DNA of 64,000 nucleotides, from the IMG/VR virus record IMGVR_UViG_3300032046_000001, positions 124,001-188,000 of that record. One strand, 5' to 3'. The notes under the pieces were generated by a model, which saw only the letters and a list, made by a program, of their open reading frames with translations, was not told the DNA's origin and did no database searches. The position numbers and the translations under genes were made by a program. This document shows, piece after piece, positions 8,072 through 16,538 of the stretch; position 1 is the first letter of the stretch, and each line of letters opens with the position of its first letter. The DNA comes from a virus.

Positions 8072-8875
8072 ATGAAGAAAAATTATAAGGAACTATTAAA
8101 GGAATCTATTTTAAAAGAATTTGATGCAAGTAAGATTGTTGATGTAAAAGGTCCAATGTTGGATGCTATCTTGTCTTATAGTGGTGCTGGTGAATTACCT
8201 ACACATAAAGATGCTTCATCTATTTTAGAGAGATACTACTATGGTGAAAAGTTGGATAAGGGTGTAGAAATTCATGAATCTGAAAAAGTTGAAAATGAAA
8301 TTTCTGAAGTTCCAAAAGATAGTATTGAGGCTACAAAAAATGATATAGAAGATGAAGTTGGTGGTGACGAGACTGTTGATAAAAGGGAACTTGGTGGTGA
8401 TGCTATTGAGGAAGATATCGAAATTGAAAACACTGTCATTGAGAAATTGATTGCTGAAATGGATGATGATAGTGAAAAAAAAGATGAAGATGAAGATGAA
8501 GATGAAGATAAGGGTGATGAAGGAAAAGAATTAGATGTTGATAAAAAATTAAACGAGACTGGTTCTGGTGGCGGTGTTCCAGGATTTAAAACTTCAACTG
8601 GTCATAGATTAGGTACTGGTGGTAATGTGTCTACAGATCTTGAGGAAGCATTTCAACTCTTCCAAGAACAAGTTGAAGACGAGGACGATGAAGACGACGA
8701 TGATGATGAAAAGGAAGAGAATTTAAAAGAAGCTGAAGAAAAAGATGATGAAGATGAAGACGACGATGATGATGAAAAGGAAGAGAATTTAAAAGAAGCT
8801 GAAGAAAAAGATGATGAAGATGAAGACGATGATGATGATGATGATGATCTTGAAGAATGTAAATACATGAAGTAA
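8072..8875 (+). CDS. Highly acidic protein of head module (possible core/scaffold)
   Basis: 267 residues. The first 70 residues look like an ordinary folded or helical domain. The rest is dominated by Asp and Glu with two perfect 22-residue repeats and a run of Asp near the end. No known domain is recognised. Strong GGAGG site. Its place before the portal and its acidity suggest an internal head or scaffold role such as the acidic T4 core protein, but this is inference from position. Confidence 0.7.
   Translation: MKKNYKELLKESILKEFDASKIVDVKGPMLDAILSYSGAGELPTHKDASSILERYYYGEKLDKGVEIHESEKVENEISEVPKDSIEATKNDIEDEVGGDETVDKRELGGDAIEEDIEIENTVIEKLIAEMDDDSEKKDEDEDEDEDKGDEGKELDVDKKLNETGSGGGVPGFKTSTGHRLGTGGNVSTDLEEAFQLFQEQVEDEDDEDDDDDEKEENLKEAEEKDDEDEDDDDDEKEENLKEAEEKDDEDEDDDDDDDDLEECKYMK
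8690..8821 (+). repeat. Two perfect 66-bp tandem repeats inside acidic gene
   Basis: Positions 8690-8755 and 8756-8821 are identical and a third partial unit starts at 8822. Each unit encodes 22 residues, mostly Asp, Glu and Lys. In-frame length suggests copy number can vary without breaking the gene. Confidence 0.9.
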
Positions 8876-8942
8876 TTAAATACAACTGTTTGGAAAACAT
8901 CATTCTGAAGAAAAATGAAATGGTTCAATATGGGTTAACTAT

Positions 8943-8994
8943 ATTGTCATCTACCATGTGTAGAAAGAGTAACAATATCGTCTTAGATGATATT
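8943..8994 (+). other. Two mutually exclusive RNA hairpins in intergenic gap
   Basis: Hairpin A: AUUGU 8943-8947 with ACAAU 8972-8976, enclosing UCUAC/GUAGA with a CAUGU loop. Hairpin B: AAUAUCGUC 8974-8982 with GAUGAUAUU 8986-8994. They share bases 8974-8976, so both cannot form fully. UCAUCUA at 8947-8953 could also pair with UAGAUGA at 8984-8990. Function unknown. Confidence 0.4.
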
Positions 8995-8999
8995 AGCAA

Positions 9000-9029
9000 A
9001 TATGGCAAGGGATTTTTCCCTTGCCATAT
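9000..9029 (+). terminator. Strong 13-bp hairpin, likely terminator or RNA end
   Basis: ATATGGCAAGGGA 9000-9012 pairs perfectly with TCCCTTGCCATAT 9017-9029 around a TTTT loop. There is no U run after it, so it may be a processed or stabilising 3' end of the acidic-gene transcript instead of a classical terminator. Confidence 0.55.
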
Positions 9030-9066
9030 ACTCCATCATAACAAATAATAAAAGGAGAATTTGAAA

Positions 9067-9243
9067 ATGACTGAAAAAAAATATTTATTTAAAATTAAAA
9101 GAGCGTTATCAGAATTTATAATTATTGATGGTAGGAGAGTTAGAACACCAGTAGAGTTTATTATCCCAAAATCACAACTGGCAAAATATGAAATAAAAAT
9201 GAGACAAGAATCTATTACAGAATATGAGATTATAGAACTTTAA
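9067..9243 (+). CDS. Small hypothetical protein in head module
   Basis: 58 residues, basic, no recognised domain. ATG 9067 is chosen over TTG 9061 since AGGAG lies nine bases ahead of the ATG but only three ahead of the TTG. T4 has a tiny gene (gp67/gp68 region) at a similar place, but no similarity can be claimed. Confidence 0.6.
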   Translation: MTEKKYLFKIKRALSEFIIIDGRRVRTPVEFIIPKSQLAKYEIKMRQESITEYEIIEL

Positions 9244-9265
9244 TTTTATCAAAAATAAATTATCT

Positions 9266-9281
9266 GGGAACAAAAATTAAA
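9266..9281 (+). promoter_or_regulatory. GGGAACAAAA motif, copy 2
   Basis: GGGAACAAAAATTAAA, followed by AGGA, about 30 bases before the GTG start at 9313. Same motif as at 7989; possible promoter or leader element. Confidence 0.4.
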
Positions 9282-9312
9282 GGAAGATAATGAATAGTTT
9301 AGAGGACCAATA

Positions 9313-9555
9313 GTGAAAATTATAAAAATTTTTCATGGAAAACAACCAATTGAATTGTATGATGATGATAAGGAGTCATTAGAAGAATGTGCTAAAACTT
9401 TCTGTAATTTAATGACTTCAAACAATATAAATATACTACAAACAACATCTGGCATTTTAATTATGAGGCCGTCTAAAATAGATGGGATTTTAATATCAGA
9501 AAAGGAGAAAAATGTGAATGATTCAGATGAAGATTTTATTAGAGACGAGGAATAA
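9313..9555 (+). CDS. Small hypothetical protein
   Basis: 80 residues with an acidic tail (SDEDFIRDEE). GTG start with AGAGGA six bases upstream. No recognised domain. The ATGs further in lack a good ribosome site. It lies between the GGGAAC motif and the 149-residue membrane-anchored protein. Confidence 0.6.
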   Translation: MKIIKIFHGKQPIELYDDDKESLEECAKTFCNLMTSNNINILQTTSGILIMRPSKIDGILISEKEKNVNDSDEDFIRDEE

Positions 9556-9558
9556 TCT

Positions 9559-10008
9559 ATGTTACAAACAATAACTTCAACTATACTCATATTTGTACTT
9601 TTATTTTTATTTTTTCCACGTAGAAAGAAGGAATCATCCGTGAACTTGGATGTGATTAAAAGTTTTGACAATTATATCATTGTTCTTGAATATCATATGA
9701 AAAAGGCATATGATATAATTTTTAAAGATCAAATTATGATTTATTCATTAGAAGCAATGAAGTTAGATAATAGACAGTTAAAAGATGCCTCTAAAAAATT
9801 TGCCAAATTGGTTTTAAAACTAATAGGACCAAGACTACAAAAAGAATTTGAATATATTTACGGTGATCAAGAAACGTTATTATTCAATATAACTGAATAT
9901 TTTAACACTAAATTCGAAGATGATGAGGTTCGGCGTTGCGCCCAACAAAGAATGATGGATAATGATAAGGATAATTCAGATTTGAGTAGTATTTTTTCAA
10001 TGGAATAA
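9559..10008 (+). CDS. Hypothetical protein with N-terminal membrane segment
   Basis: 149 residues. Residues 5-20 (TSTILIFVLLFLFF) form one hydrophobic segment followed by RRKK, giving a cytoplasm-facing helical domain. Function unknown. It sits just ahead of the portal gene, where T4-like phages keep head-assembly genes, and a link of assembly to the membrane is possible but unproven. Confidence 0.65.
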   Translation: MLQTITSTILIFVLLFLFFPRRKKESSVNLDVIKSFDNYIIVLEYHMKKAYDIIFKDQIMIYSLEAMKLDNRQLKDASKKFAKLVLKLIGPRLQKEFEYIYGDQETLLFNITEYFNTKFEDDEVRRCAQQRMMDNDKDNSDLSSIFSME

Positions 10009-10037
10009 TTAGTTAATTTAAAAAAAGGAATTTATTG

Positions 10038-11960
10038 ATGTCACTAAAAGACACTTTTACAAAATTAAAGACATCTATTGTCGGAACTAAGACTGTTTCC
10101 ATTGATACTAATCTCGACAATGCTATAAAAGATATATCTTCATTTAAAAATCAGACTGGACAACTTGGGTATATAGAACTCCTCAAAAGTTTAATATCAA
10201 AACAAAGTGATTTTAATCTTGGTAGTCAAAAATTCATGCAACATGGTGGGGCACCAAGTCCTGCTATGTATGGTCAAGCTAACCGATTGATGAGATATAA
10301 ATCATATAATGCCATATTTTCAAATATCTCATATTGTTATAGAGCATTGACAGTACTGGTAGACAATATTATTTCACCTGATGATATAACAAAACAATCA
10401 CTTGATATTAAACCAAAGTCATATTTAGAATCTGAAATAGAAACTGAATCAAAAACAGAATTGGTCAAAGAGGTTGTTAAGCAAACAAAACTTGAACAAA
10501 ATATTGATTTAATTGTCAAAAATGTTTTAGCTTATGGTGATTTCTTTGTTGAGATTGGTTCATCAAAAACTGCCTTGGTTAGCCGTGCGTATTTAATCGA
10601 ATCATATGGTAATGAGTATGCTCAGAATGAAGCCATTGATATACTAAATGTTAAAGATGATAATGAAAATAATCTCAGAATTATGATGGATTATACATCA
10701 TTCAATGAGTCTTCAAATGAGACTAAAGATGATAAAATGGACATCTCTGATATAAAATTAATGATGCATGATCCAAGGAATGTTATTAAATTACAGAGTG
10801 AGATGTTTCCGATATGTTTTGGTTATCTTGTATTTCCAAAATATATAATGAGTCATACAAATCAATTATCAGATCAAGCTATAAATGATATTTGTATATC
10901 GATATTAAAAAATCTGGAACAACGAATTCCAGACATGAAAGAATTTAGGGATAATAAAGAACTGCGAGATATTATCGCAACGATTGCTAGAGGAACAGAA
11001 TATGGTCTTGGGAGACAGGTTCAGATTAGATTTGTTCCAGCAGATAAGATGCAACACTTTAGAATTCCATCTACTAAATATTATCCCTATGGCGAATCTA
11101 TTATTGATTCGGTCACATTTCTTGGTAAGGTTTTAATCGCTCTTGAAACAGCTTTAACTATTCAAAGATTATCAAGATCAACTGAGAAATTTAAAATTGG
11201 TGTTGAGTTAGGGTTGCCAAGAGATGCTAGAAAAATTATTGATGGAATGCGCGAACAGTTCAAGAAAAGAAAAATAAGTATGGATTCTTTTGGTACTGTT
11301 GATACAATACCATCAATGATTACAACATTCGAGGATATATACATCCCTCAAAAAGATGGAAAACCATTTGTTGATATTGGAACCTTCAATGAAGGTCGTG
11401 TTGATATTAGAAGTAAAGTTGATGAACTTAAGTTTGTTCGGGATAGTTTAGTTGCTGCACTCGGTGTTCCACCTCCGCTTATTGGTATTGAAGAGAACGC
11501 ATCAATGAAAGCAACATTAGCAGAAGAGAATATACTGTTTGCAAGGACAATTGTTAGTCATCAAAAATATTTAACAAATCAAATAAACGATTTAATTAAA
11601 AAAATATTTCAATTAATTGATCCTGAAAGTTCATTAACATTATTGGATAATGTCTCAATAGCGTTTCCAACACCCAAATCTTTACAATTTGAACTTTTAT
11701 CTAGGAGAATGAACGACACAATTAATTTGATTGAAAGTTTAGAAAGAATTGGTATTCCAAAAGAATATTCAAAGAAGAAATATTTACAAGATATTGATTG
11801 GAACGATGTTGAAAATTTCCAAATTGATGGTGATATTGAAAAGAAATTGGGTATTGCTCCACCAGAAGACACTGGATTCGGTGGTGGTGGGTTTGCTATA
11901 GGAGGTGCTCAAGGTATGTCTGGAGTTCCTGGTACAGTTCCACCACAAACACAATATTAA
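10038..11960 (+). CDS. Portal vertex protein (T4 gp20-like)
   Basis: 640 residues. The portal dodecamer nucleates the prohead and passes DNA. The central region shows the gp20-like pattern (AYGDFFVEIG, SYLIES-like strand, then RYVPADKMQHFR-type segment as RFVPADKMQHFRIP, and YPYGESI near 350), followed by LGVPPPLIG and the LAEENILFARTI helix near 500. The C-terminus is Gly/Gln/Pro rich. ATG 10038 has AAAGGA upstream. The HNH unit at 11969-12676 separates it from the next head gene. Confidence 0.85.
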   Translation: MSLKDTFTKLKTSIVGTKTVSIDTNLDNAIKDISSFKNQTGQLGYIELLKSLISKQSDFNLGSQKFMQHGGAPSPAMYGQANRLMRYKSYNAIFSNISYCYRALTVLVDNIISPDDITKQSLDIKPKSYLESEIETESKTELVKEVVKQTKLEQNIDLIVKNVLAYGDFFVEIGSSKTALVSRAYLIESYGNEYAQNEAIDILNVKDDNENNLRIMMDYTSFNESSNETKDDKMDISDIKLMMHDPRNVIKLQSEMFPICFGYLVFPKYIMSHTNQLSDQAINDICISILKNLEQRIPDMKEFRDNKELRDIIATIARGTEYGLGRQVQIRFVPADKMQHFRIPSTKYYPYGESIIDSVTFLGKVLIALETALTIQRLSRSTEKFKIGVELGLPRDARKIIDGMREQFKKRKISMDSFGTVDTIPSMITTFEDIYIPQKDGKPFVDIGTFNEGRVDIRSKVDELKFVRDSLVAALGVPPPLIGIEENASMKATLAEENILFARTIVSHQKYLTNQINDLIKKIFQLIDPESSLTLLDNVSIAFPTPKSLQFELLSRRMNDTINLIESLERIGIPKEYSKKKYLQDIDWNDVENFQIDGDIEKKLGIAPPEDTGFGGGGFAIGGAQGMSGVPGTVPPQTQY

Positions 11961-11968
11961 AGTATAAT

Positions 11969-12040
11969 AGAGAGATAGAGAACGATCGCTCGAAAAGAAG
12001 TAATCCGAACTTCCTTCTCTCTTTAAATTTATCATTCGGA
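11969..12040 (+). ncRNA. Pseudoknotted RNA element, copy 2, upstream of HNH gene
   Basis: Outer helix 11969-11975 with 12016-12022. P2: GAG 11978-11980 with CUC 11989-11991, C-G and a GAUC tetraloop. GAAAA. P3: GAAGU 11997-12001 with ACUUC 12009-12013. Pseudoknot: UCCGA 12004-12008 with UCGGA 12036-12040. Same architecture as copy 1, different loops. Confidence 0.8.
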
Positions 12041-12067
12041 AAATAACCAAAAATCGGAGGTTATAAA

Positions 12068-12676
12068 ATGAAAATATTTGAAAATTTGGATTTAAAAGAT
12101 TTAGAAAATGAAATATGGAAAAATATTTTAGATTATGAAAATAATTATCAAATTAGTAATTCAGGACGAATTAAATCATTAAAATTTGGAAAAGAAAAAA
12201 TATTAAAACAGATCAAAGATAATTATAATTATTTTTTTATCAATTTGTGTAAAAATGGAAAATCTAAAATAAAATATATTCATCATCTTGTTTATGAAAC
12301 TTTCAAAGGAAAATTAGAAGAAGGTTATGATGCTCATCATATAAATGAAAATAAAGAAGATAATTTTGTTGGTAATTTAGAATCTAAACCACATAACGAA
12401 CATTCTAGTTTTCATAATAAAAATAAAATAGTTTCAGAAGAAACAAAAAAGAAAATATCTAAAAGTGGAAAAGGAAGAGCGGTTACAGAAGAAACAAGAA
12501 TTAAAATTAAAGGAAAAAATAATCCAAATTACAAAATAACAAATCAAAAAATTATTGATATCAGGATTGACATAGAAAAAAAATTAAGTCAAAGAAAAAT
12601 TGCTAATAAATACGATGTTAGTCAAACAACAGTTTCTAGTATAAAAACTGGAAAAGTTAGGGAGTTATATGAATAA
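12068..12676 (+). CDS. HNH homing endonuclease
   Basis: 202 residues, paralogue of the gene at 1211. NUMOD4-like start (IWKNILDYENNYQISNSGR), HNH core as AHHINENKEDN, then a NUMOD-type linker (SEETKKKISKSGKG) and a C-terminal HTH (SQRKIANKYDVSQTTVSSIK). ATG 12068 behind CGGAGG. Inserted between portal and the next head gene; its end overlaps the next start by 8 nt, and AGGGAG for that gene lies within its coding sequence. Confidence 0.9.
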   Translation: MKIFENLDLKDLENEIWKNILDYENNYQISNSGRIKSLKFGKEKILKQIKDNYNYFFINLCKNGKSKIKYIHHLVYETFKGKLEEGYDAHHINENKEDNFVGNLESKPHNEHSSFHNKNKIVSEETKKKISKSGKGRAVTEETRIKIKGKNNPNYKITNQKIIDIRIDIEKKLSQRKIANKYDVSQTTVSSIKTGKVRELYE

Positions 12677-13322
12677 ATTAATAGAAAATTTATTAGAAAA
12701 ATTATTTAGTACAGCATCTGATAATTTAACACCGAGATCAAATGATGATTATTCTGATGTTGAAAATCTATCAGCAGATTCAGATACATACACTACTAAT
12801 ATACCGTACTTTTCTACGGCGCAAGATTTTAATTATTTTAATACTATAGGTATGGCACGAGAACAAGCTGTTCCTCAAGATCCTGAAGAACAAGCTGCCG
12901 CTAAAGCGCAAACTCAGGTTGATCCCAATCAAACAGGACAATATCAAGATCCTAATATGACGCAACCACAAGTTGATCAATATGGACAACCCATACCCGG
13001 TACAGAAATGATTCCAGGACAAGAAGTTCAAGATCCAGAGTATTTAGGAAAAATATATGAACTAAAAAAAATATATTCAAGACTTGTTTCGATTGAATCA
13101 TTTTTAGATTCCGAGTCTGATCCTACACTATTAAAATTAAGAAATTATGTCTCATCTTCAATTGAGCTATTTCAAATGTTGATTAATAATATTTCAGTAT
13201 TTCGTGAAATGATTGATGAACTTATAGTTATTTATTATAAATTTTTATTAGAAGTTTATTCACTACTGAAAGAATATTATAAAAAAGAAAATGCTAAAGT
13301 GAAGAATGAACAAGAGGGATAA
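12669..13322 (+). CDS. Head-module protein, Gln/Pro-rich middle and helical C-terminus
   Basis: 217 residues. The middle (about 65-120) is rich in Gln, Pro and Asp and likely disordered; the C-terminal 90 residues are helical and hydrophobic. No family recognised. Its place between portal and prohead protease fits a small prohead core or internal protein. ATG lies within the end of the HNH gene with AGGGAG ahead. Confidence 0.6.
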   Translation: MNKLIENLLEKLFSTASDNLTPRSNDDYSDVENLSADSDTYTTNIPYFSTAQDFNYFNTIGMAREQAVPQDPEEQAAAKAQTQVDPNQTGQYQDPNMTQPQVDQYGQPIPGTEMIPGQEVQDPEYLGKIYELKKIYSRLVSIESFLDSESDPTLLKLRNYVSSSIELFQMLINNISVFREMIDELIVIYYKFLLEVYSLLKEYYKKENAKVKNEQEG

Positions 13323-13324
13323 TT

Positions 13325-13999
13325 ATGTCACATTTTATTATTGAGAGTGCAATATTCCAAGAAGCCAAACTTGTTAAAAATATTGGAAATAAAGCACGAT
13401 TTCGTATGATTATGCAAACAATGGATGAAAGTAACCAAAATAGAAGAATATATCCCAAAAATGTTTTAATGGAAGGCATGAAAGGTTGTGATGACAGAAT
13501 AAAATCAAGAAGTTTTGTGGGTGAAATGGATCATCCATTTCCTTCAGGCAATCACGATATTGATGCTGTAAGACAATCAACGGTTTCACTAAAAGAAGTT
13601 TCCCATTTAATCAATGAATATGGAGTTGATGGTAATAAATTGATGGGAGAACTTGAAACGCTTGATACCGATAATGGTAGAAAATTATTAGGATTATTAA
13701 AAGATCGTGTAGGCGCGGGGTTGTCTATGCGTGGAATGGCCGAACTCGAAAGAAATCGTGAGAATTATAATGTTGTTAAGGCACCATTAATGATAATCAC
13801 ATTTGATACTGTTTCAATGCCATCTCACAAAGCCGCTGTCGTTAACTTCAATGAATGTAGATTTGAATCAATGAGTCTTATTCAGGAAAGTTCATGTGGA
13901 ACTACAATATGTACACCCGATGGTAGATGTTACTTAGCAAATTATTTCGACAAATTAGTTGAAACTAAGATAATTCAATTTTCAAGTAACTGGGTTTAA
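13325..13999 (+). CDS. Prohead core protease (T4 gp21-like)
   Basis: 224 residues, the normal size. NRRIYPKNVL near residue 40, GEMDHP near 61 (His of the serine protease pair) and GAGLSMRGM near 128 (nucleophile Ser) match the gp21/U35-type prohead protease pattern. It cleaves scaffold and capsid proteins during head maturation. Flanked by portal and capsid genes. Confidence 0.87.
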   Translation: MSHFIIESAIFQEAKLVKNIGNKARFRMIMQTMDESNQNRRIYPKNVLMEGMKGCDDRIKSRSFVGEMDHPFPSGNHDIDAVRQSTVSLKEVSHLINEYGVDGNKLMGELETLDTDNGRKLLGLLKDRVGAGLSMRGMAELERNRENYNVVKAPLMIITFDTVSMPSHKAAVVNFNECRFESMSLIQESSCGTTICTPDGRCYLANYFDKLVETKIIQFSSNWV

Positions 14000-14021
14000 A
14001 ATTTTTGTTTTTAAATTGTGC

Positions 14022-14040
14022 GGGAACAAAAAAATAATAT
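14022..14040 (+). promoter_or_regulatory. GGGAACAAAA motif, copy 3
   Basis: GGGAACAAAAAAATAATAT lies 13-31 bases ahead of the ATG at 14053. Same intergenic motif as at 7989 and 9266. Confidence 0.4.
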
Positions 14041-14052
14041 GTTTTAGGATAA

Positions 14053-14358
14053 ATGATGCAACTAATAAATGATGAATCGAAAAAGCAGTGGGAACATAAT
14101 TATGAAAAAGATTTTAAGTTTATGAAAAATATCATTGAGAAAATAATAACTATTGGTGAACTTGATAAAAAATTAAACTATAAAAATAATTTTGATGAAC
14201 AGATGAATATTTTACAAGAAAAAATAAATAAACAAAAAATGATACTGGAAAAATCAAAAGATCTTGAAGAGAAAATTAACAAAAAAATAGAAGAGTTAGA
14301 TGTTGAGAATTCAAATCAAAAAATTTCACTATTAGAATCTTTAGGTACTAAATTATGA
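14053..14358 (+). CDS. Small coiled-coil protein (possible prohead core)
   Basis: 101 residues, almost entirely charged helix, predicted coiled coil by eye from the heptad spacing of I/L and K/E runs. It lies between the protease and the capsid gene, where T4 places scaffold gp22. Function by position only. Its stop overlaps the next ATG. Confidence 0.6.
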   Translation: MMQLINDESKKQWEHNYEKDFKFMKNIIEKIITIGELDKKLNYKNNFDEQMNILQEKINKQKMILEKSKDLEEKINKKIEELDVENSNQKISLLESLGTKL

Positions 14359-14768
14359 AAATAATTGATACTGAAATTCCTGACATAAATATGGATAATG
14401 TTGACGAACAAAAAGTTAATTTAATGAATCAAATAATTGAAGGAATTTATCCCTTATTAGAGAACTCAAATATATTAAAACAAAATCAAATTAAAAACCT
14501 GGAAGAAGAAATCAAAAAAAATAAGAAGTTAATTAAAAACTCAAAATTGATGTTGACTGAATTATTTAGTAGATACACCAAAAATAAAAAAATTAATCAA
14601 TTATATGAGTGTTTGAGTAAACTTGTTTCACATAACAATATAACCGATAAACATGAAACAATCATTTTATTAAGGGTTGTTGAAACTTTATCAAACGAGA
14701 AACTGGACTATCATTTATACGAAACAATAAAGTTAGTTAATAAGTATTGTACAGTATTGAGTGATTAA
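14355..14768 (+). CDS. Small coiled-coil protein (possible prohead core)
   Basis: 137 residues, helical, Lys/Glu/Asn rich with heptad-like LEEEIKKNKKLIKNSK. ATG 14355 overlaps the preceding stop (ATGA), so the two are made together. May form the scaffold with the preceding protein. No similarity recognised. Confidence 0.6.
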   Translation: MKIIDTEIPDINMDNVDEQKVNLMNQIIEGIYPLLENSNILKQNQIKNLEEEIKKNKKLIKNSKLMLTELFSRYTKNKKINQLYECLSKLVSHNNITDKHETIILLRVVETLSNEKLDYHLYETIKLVNKYCTVLSD

Positions 14769-14810
14769 TTCATTTTTTTAATTTTAGATACTTAATTGGA
14801 GGTTTTTCAA

Positions 14811-16274
14811 ATGTCTAGTAATACAAAAGAGATGCTTACCGAAGCCTATAGAACCACGAAAAAAATGAGTGGTTTTGATCCTTCTAAACCGGGTAATATT
14901 AGAAATATTATTACCGATGATACTGCTTTTAACACATATGTAGAAAGTTTAGCTGAGTCTATCAAAGACAAGACTGATAAGGAAGCTTTTAAACTTTTGG
15001 CTGAGAATACTCGAATTAACCTGTTGGAAAATTCGATGTTTCAGATCAATCCTTATGAATCTTTGACTTTGCCTATTCTTAGAATATTCTATCCTAAGCT
15101 TGTAGCTAAAGAAGCCATTACGGTTGCTCCTATGGATAAACCTGAGACGATTAAAGCTTTTATTACTGCAACTTTTAGTCCTTCTAATAGTTCTACTAAG
15201 TATACCGCACCTGTTATCAATACAGATATTTCTGGTGGTCCTTCAGTTGGTACGCCTGTAACGGCTGCTATGACTGTTCCTCAGACTGCTTATGATGTAT
15301 TGAATGTTGCTGGTGTAACCAGTACACAAGCTCACTTAGAGAGAGATTTTCAGATTACCGCTGTAACTGATGGTACTTCTTGGGTTAATGTTAATATCGT
15401 TCCTGCTGTTGAAGGTCATTTCAGTTCTTCTGTTACGACTCCTGGTGGTACTGATGTTCTTTCTGGTCAAGTTGATTATTTGAATGGTACTGTTGCTATA
15501 TCTAGTGCCACTAGTATTGTAACTTCTATTCGTTATCAGGTTACAATGTCTCTGGAAGAGAACCGAATCAATCCTCAAGTTAACTTGAACATTGATAAGG
15601 TACGTCTCTATGCTAAAGACAGACAGATTTCAGCGGCTTGGACCATCAACATGGAACAGGATATGCGAGCATTGTTCGACATATCTATGCAAGCTGAAAT
15701 TGTAAATATTCTTGGTCAGCAGATTGCTCTTGATATCGATCGTGAGATTGTTAACGCCTTGATTACTGGTAATACCAGATTGAATCCTGGTGCAACTCAT
15801 ACTGGTACATTCAATAGGACTCCTCCCGGAACCTATACTTGGGGCGAAAAATACTGGCATGAAAACATTATACCTGTGTTGAACGAATTGTCAGCTCAGA
15901 TCTATAATGATACCCATTTAGAGTCAGGTAATACCATTTTGGCTAATCCACTTGATGTTGCTATTCTTGAAGATCTTCAGGGATTCAACTATACTGGTAC
16001 GTCTTATGCTGATGGTGAGTTAGGTTATCGTTCTGCTGTTGTTGCTGGTGGCAAATGGAGAGTATTGACTAGTGCTGTTGTTTCACAAGGTACTATGATT
16101 GTTATCTATAAGCCAGTTGAAGAGTTGAAATGTATATACTTATACTGTCCGTATGTTCCTGCAATTTTACACCCATATCCATTATCTTACACTCCTACGT
16201 TGACAGTTCTGTCAAGGTATGCTACGAGTCTTGTAAGACCTTTGGGTATTTGTACGCTGTCTATTGGTGCGTAA
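14811..16274 (+). CDS. Major capsid protein (T4 gp23-like)
   Basis: 487 residues. An N-terminal helical region, then LPILRIFYPKLVAKEAI near residue 88, which matches the gp23 family N-arm/P-domain start (..R.FP.LIA.E.V), a variable insertion of about 120 residues (strand-rich, Thr/Gly/Val), then DMRALFDISMQAEIVNILG and QIALDIDREIV of the gp23 core, and ILHPYPLSY with a C-terminal TLVRPLG-like end (SLVRPLGI). ATG 14811 has GGAGG nine bases ahead. Codon use is richer in G/C third positions (for example GCT, CCT, GGT) than neighbours, as expected for the most expressed gene. Confidence 0.88.
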   Translation: MSSNTKEMLTEAYRTTKKMSGFDPSKPGNIRNIITDDTAFNTYVESLAESIKDKTDKEAFKLLAENTRINLLENSMFQINPYESLTLPILRIFYPKLVAKEAITVAPMDKPETIKAFITATFSPSNSSTKYTAPVINTDISGGPSVGTPVTAAMTVPQTAYDVLNVAGVTSTQAHLERDFQITAVTDGTSWVNVNIVPAVEGHFSSSVTTPGGTDVLSGQVDYLNGTVAISSATSIVTSIRYQVTMSLEENRINPQVNLNIDKVRLYAKDRQISAAWTINMEQDMRALFDISMQAEIVNILGQQIALDIDREIVNALITGNTRLNPGATHTGTFNRTPPGTYTWGEKYWHENIIPVLNELSAQIYNDTHLESGNTILANPLDVAILEDLQGFNYTGTSYADGELGYRSAVVAGGKWRVLTSAVVSQGTMIVIYKPVEELKCIYLYCPYVPAILHPYPLSYTPTLTVLSRYATSLVRPLGICTLSIGA

Positions 16275-16330
16275 TTAAAATAAAAAAAATAATTTTTTAT
16301 TTTTATATTTAAAAAAAAGAGGTGATTCCA

Positions 16331-16396
16331 ATGGCTGGTAAAGGCGGTGGAAAACCCAAGGGAAAACCGAAGGGCAAACCCAAGGGTGGAAAATAA
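16331..16396 (+). CDS. Tiny basic Gly-Lys-Pro protein after capsid gene
   Basis: 21 residues made only of Met, Ala, Gly, Lys and Pro, with (K-P-K-G) repeated. AGAGGTG lies eight bases ahead of ATG and a strong terminator follows, so it is probably translated. It could bind DNA or the inner capsid surface. No homologue is recognised. Confidence 0.6.
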   Translation: MAGKGGGKPKGKPKGKPKGGK

Positions 16397-16404
16397 GTAA
16401 ATTA

Positions 16405-16436
16405 AACAGCTCCTATGAGAAATCATAGGAGCTGTT
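16405..16436. terminator. Bidirectional terminator, 14-bp stem with GAAA loop
   Basis: AACAGCTCCTATGA 16405-16418 pairs perfectly with TCATAGGAGCTGTT 16423-16436; loop GAAA. It separates the plus-strand head module from the converging minus-strand block. Confidence 0.85.
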
Positions 16437-16439
16437 CTC

Positions 16440-16538
16440 TCACTTTTTATCCCATTTCATCTTAATATAAATTGTTAATACTATTGAAAATATAGTTGTT
16501 ATACTCCCAATTAATATTCCAATCAACACATCATCCAT
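16440..16538 (-). CDS. Tiny single-span membrane protein
   Basis: 32 residues: short acidic start, about 20 hydrophobic residues (VLIGILIGSITTIFSIVLTI), then a basic tail (KMKWDKK). ATG overlaps the preceding stop as TAATG, giving coupling to the 127-residue gene. Function unknown; size and topology are similar to small phage membrane effectors. Confidence 0.6.
   Translation of the reverse strand: MDDVLIGILIGSITTIFSIVLTIYIKMKWDKK

Noticed and set aside
8631-8928. Open frames on the minus strand rich in His or Ser across the acidic gene
   Set aside because: They are the complement of GAT/GAC/GAA repeats of the acidic gene and have no ribosome site.
8943-9030. tRNA gene
   Set aside because: No acceptor stem, T-loop or CCA-type end could be fitted; hairpins do not make a cloverleaf.
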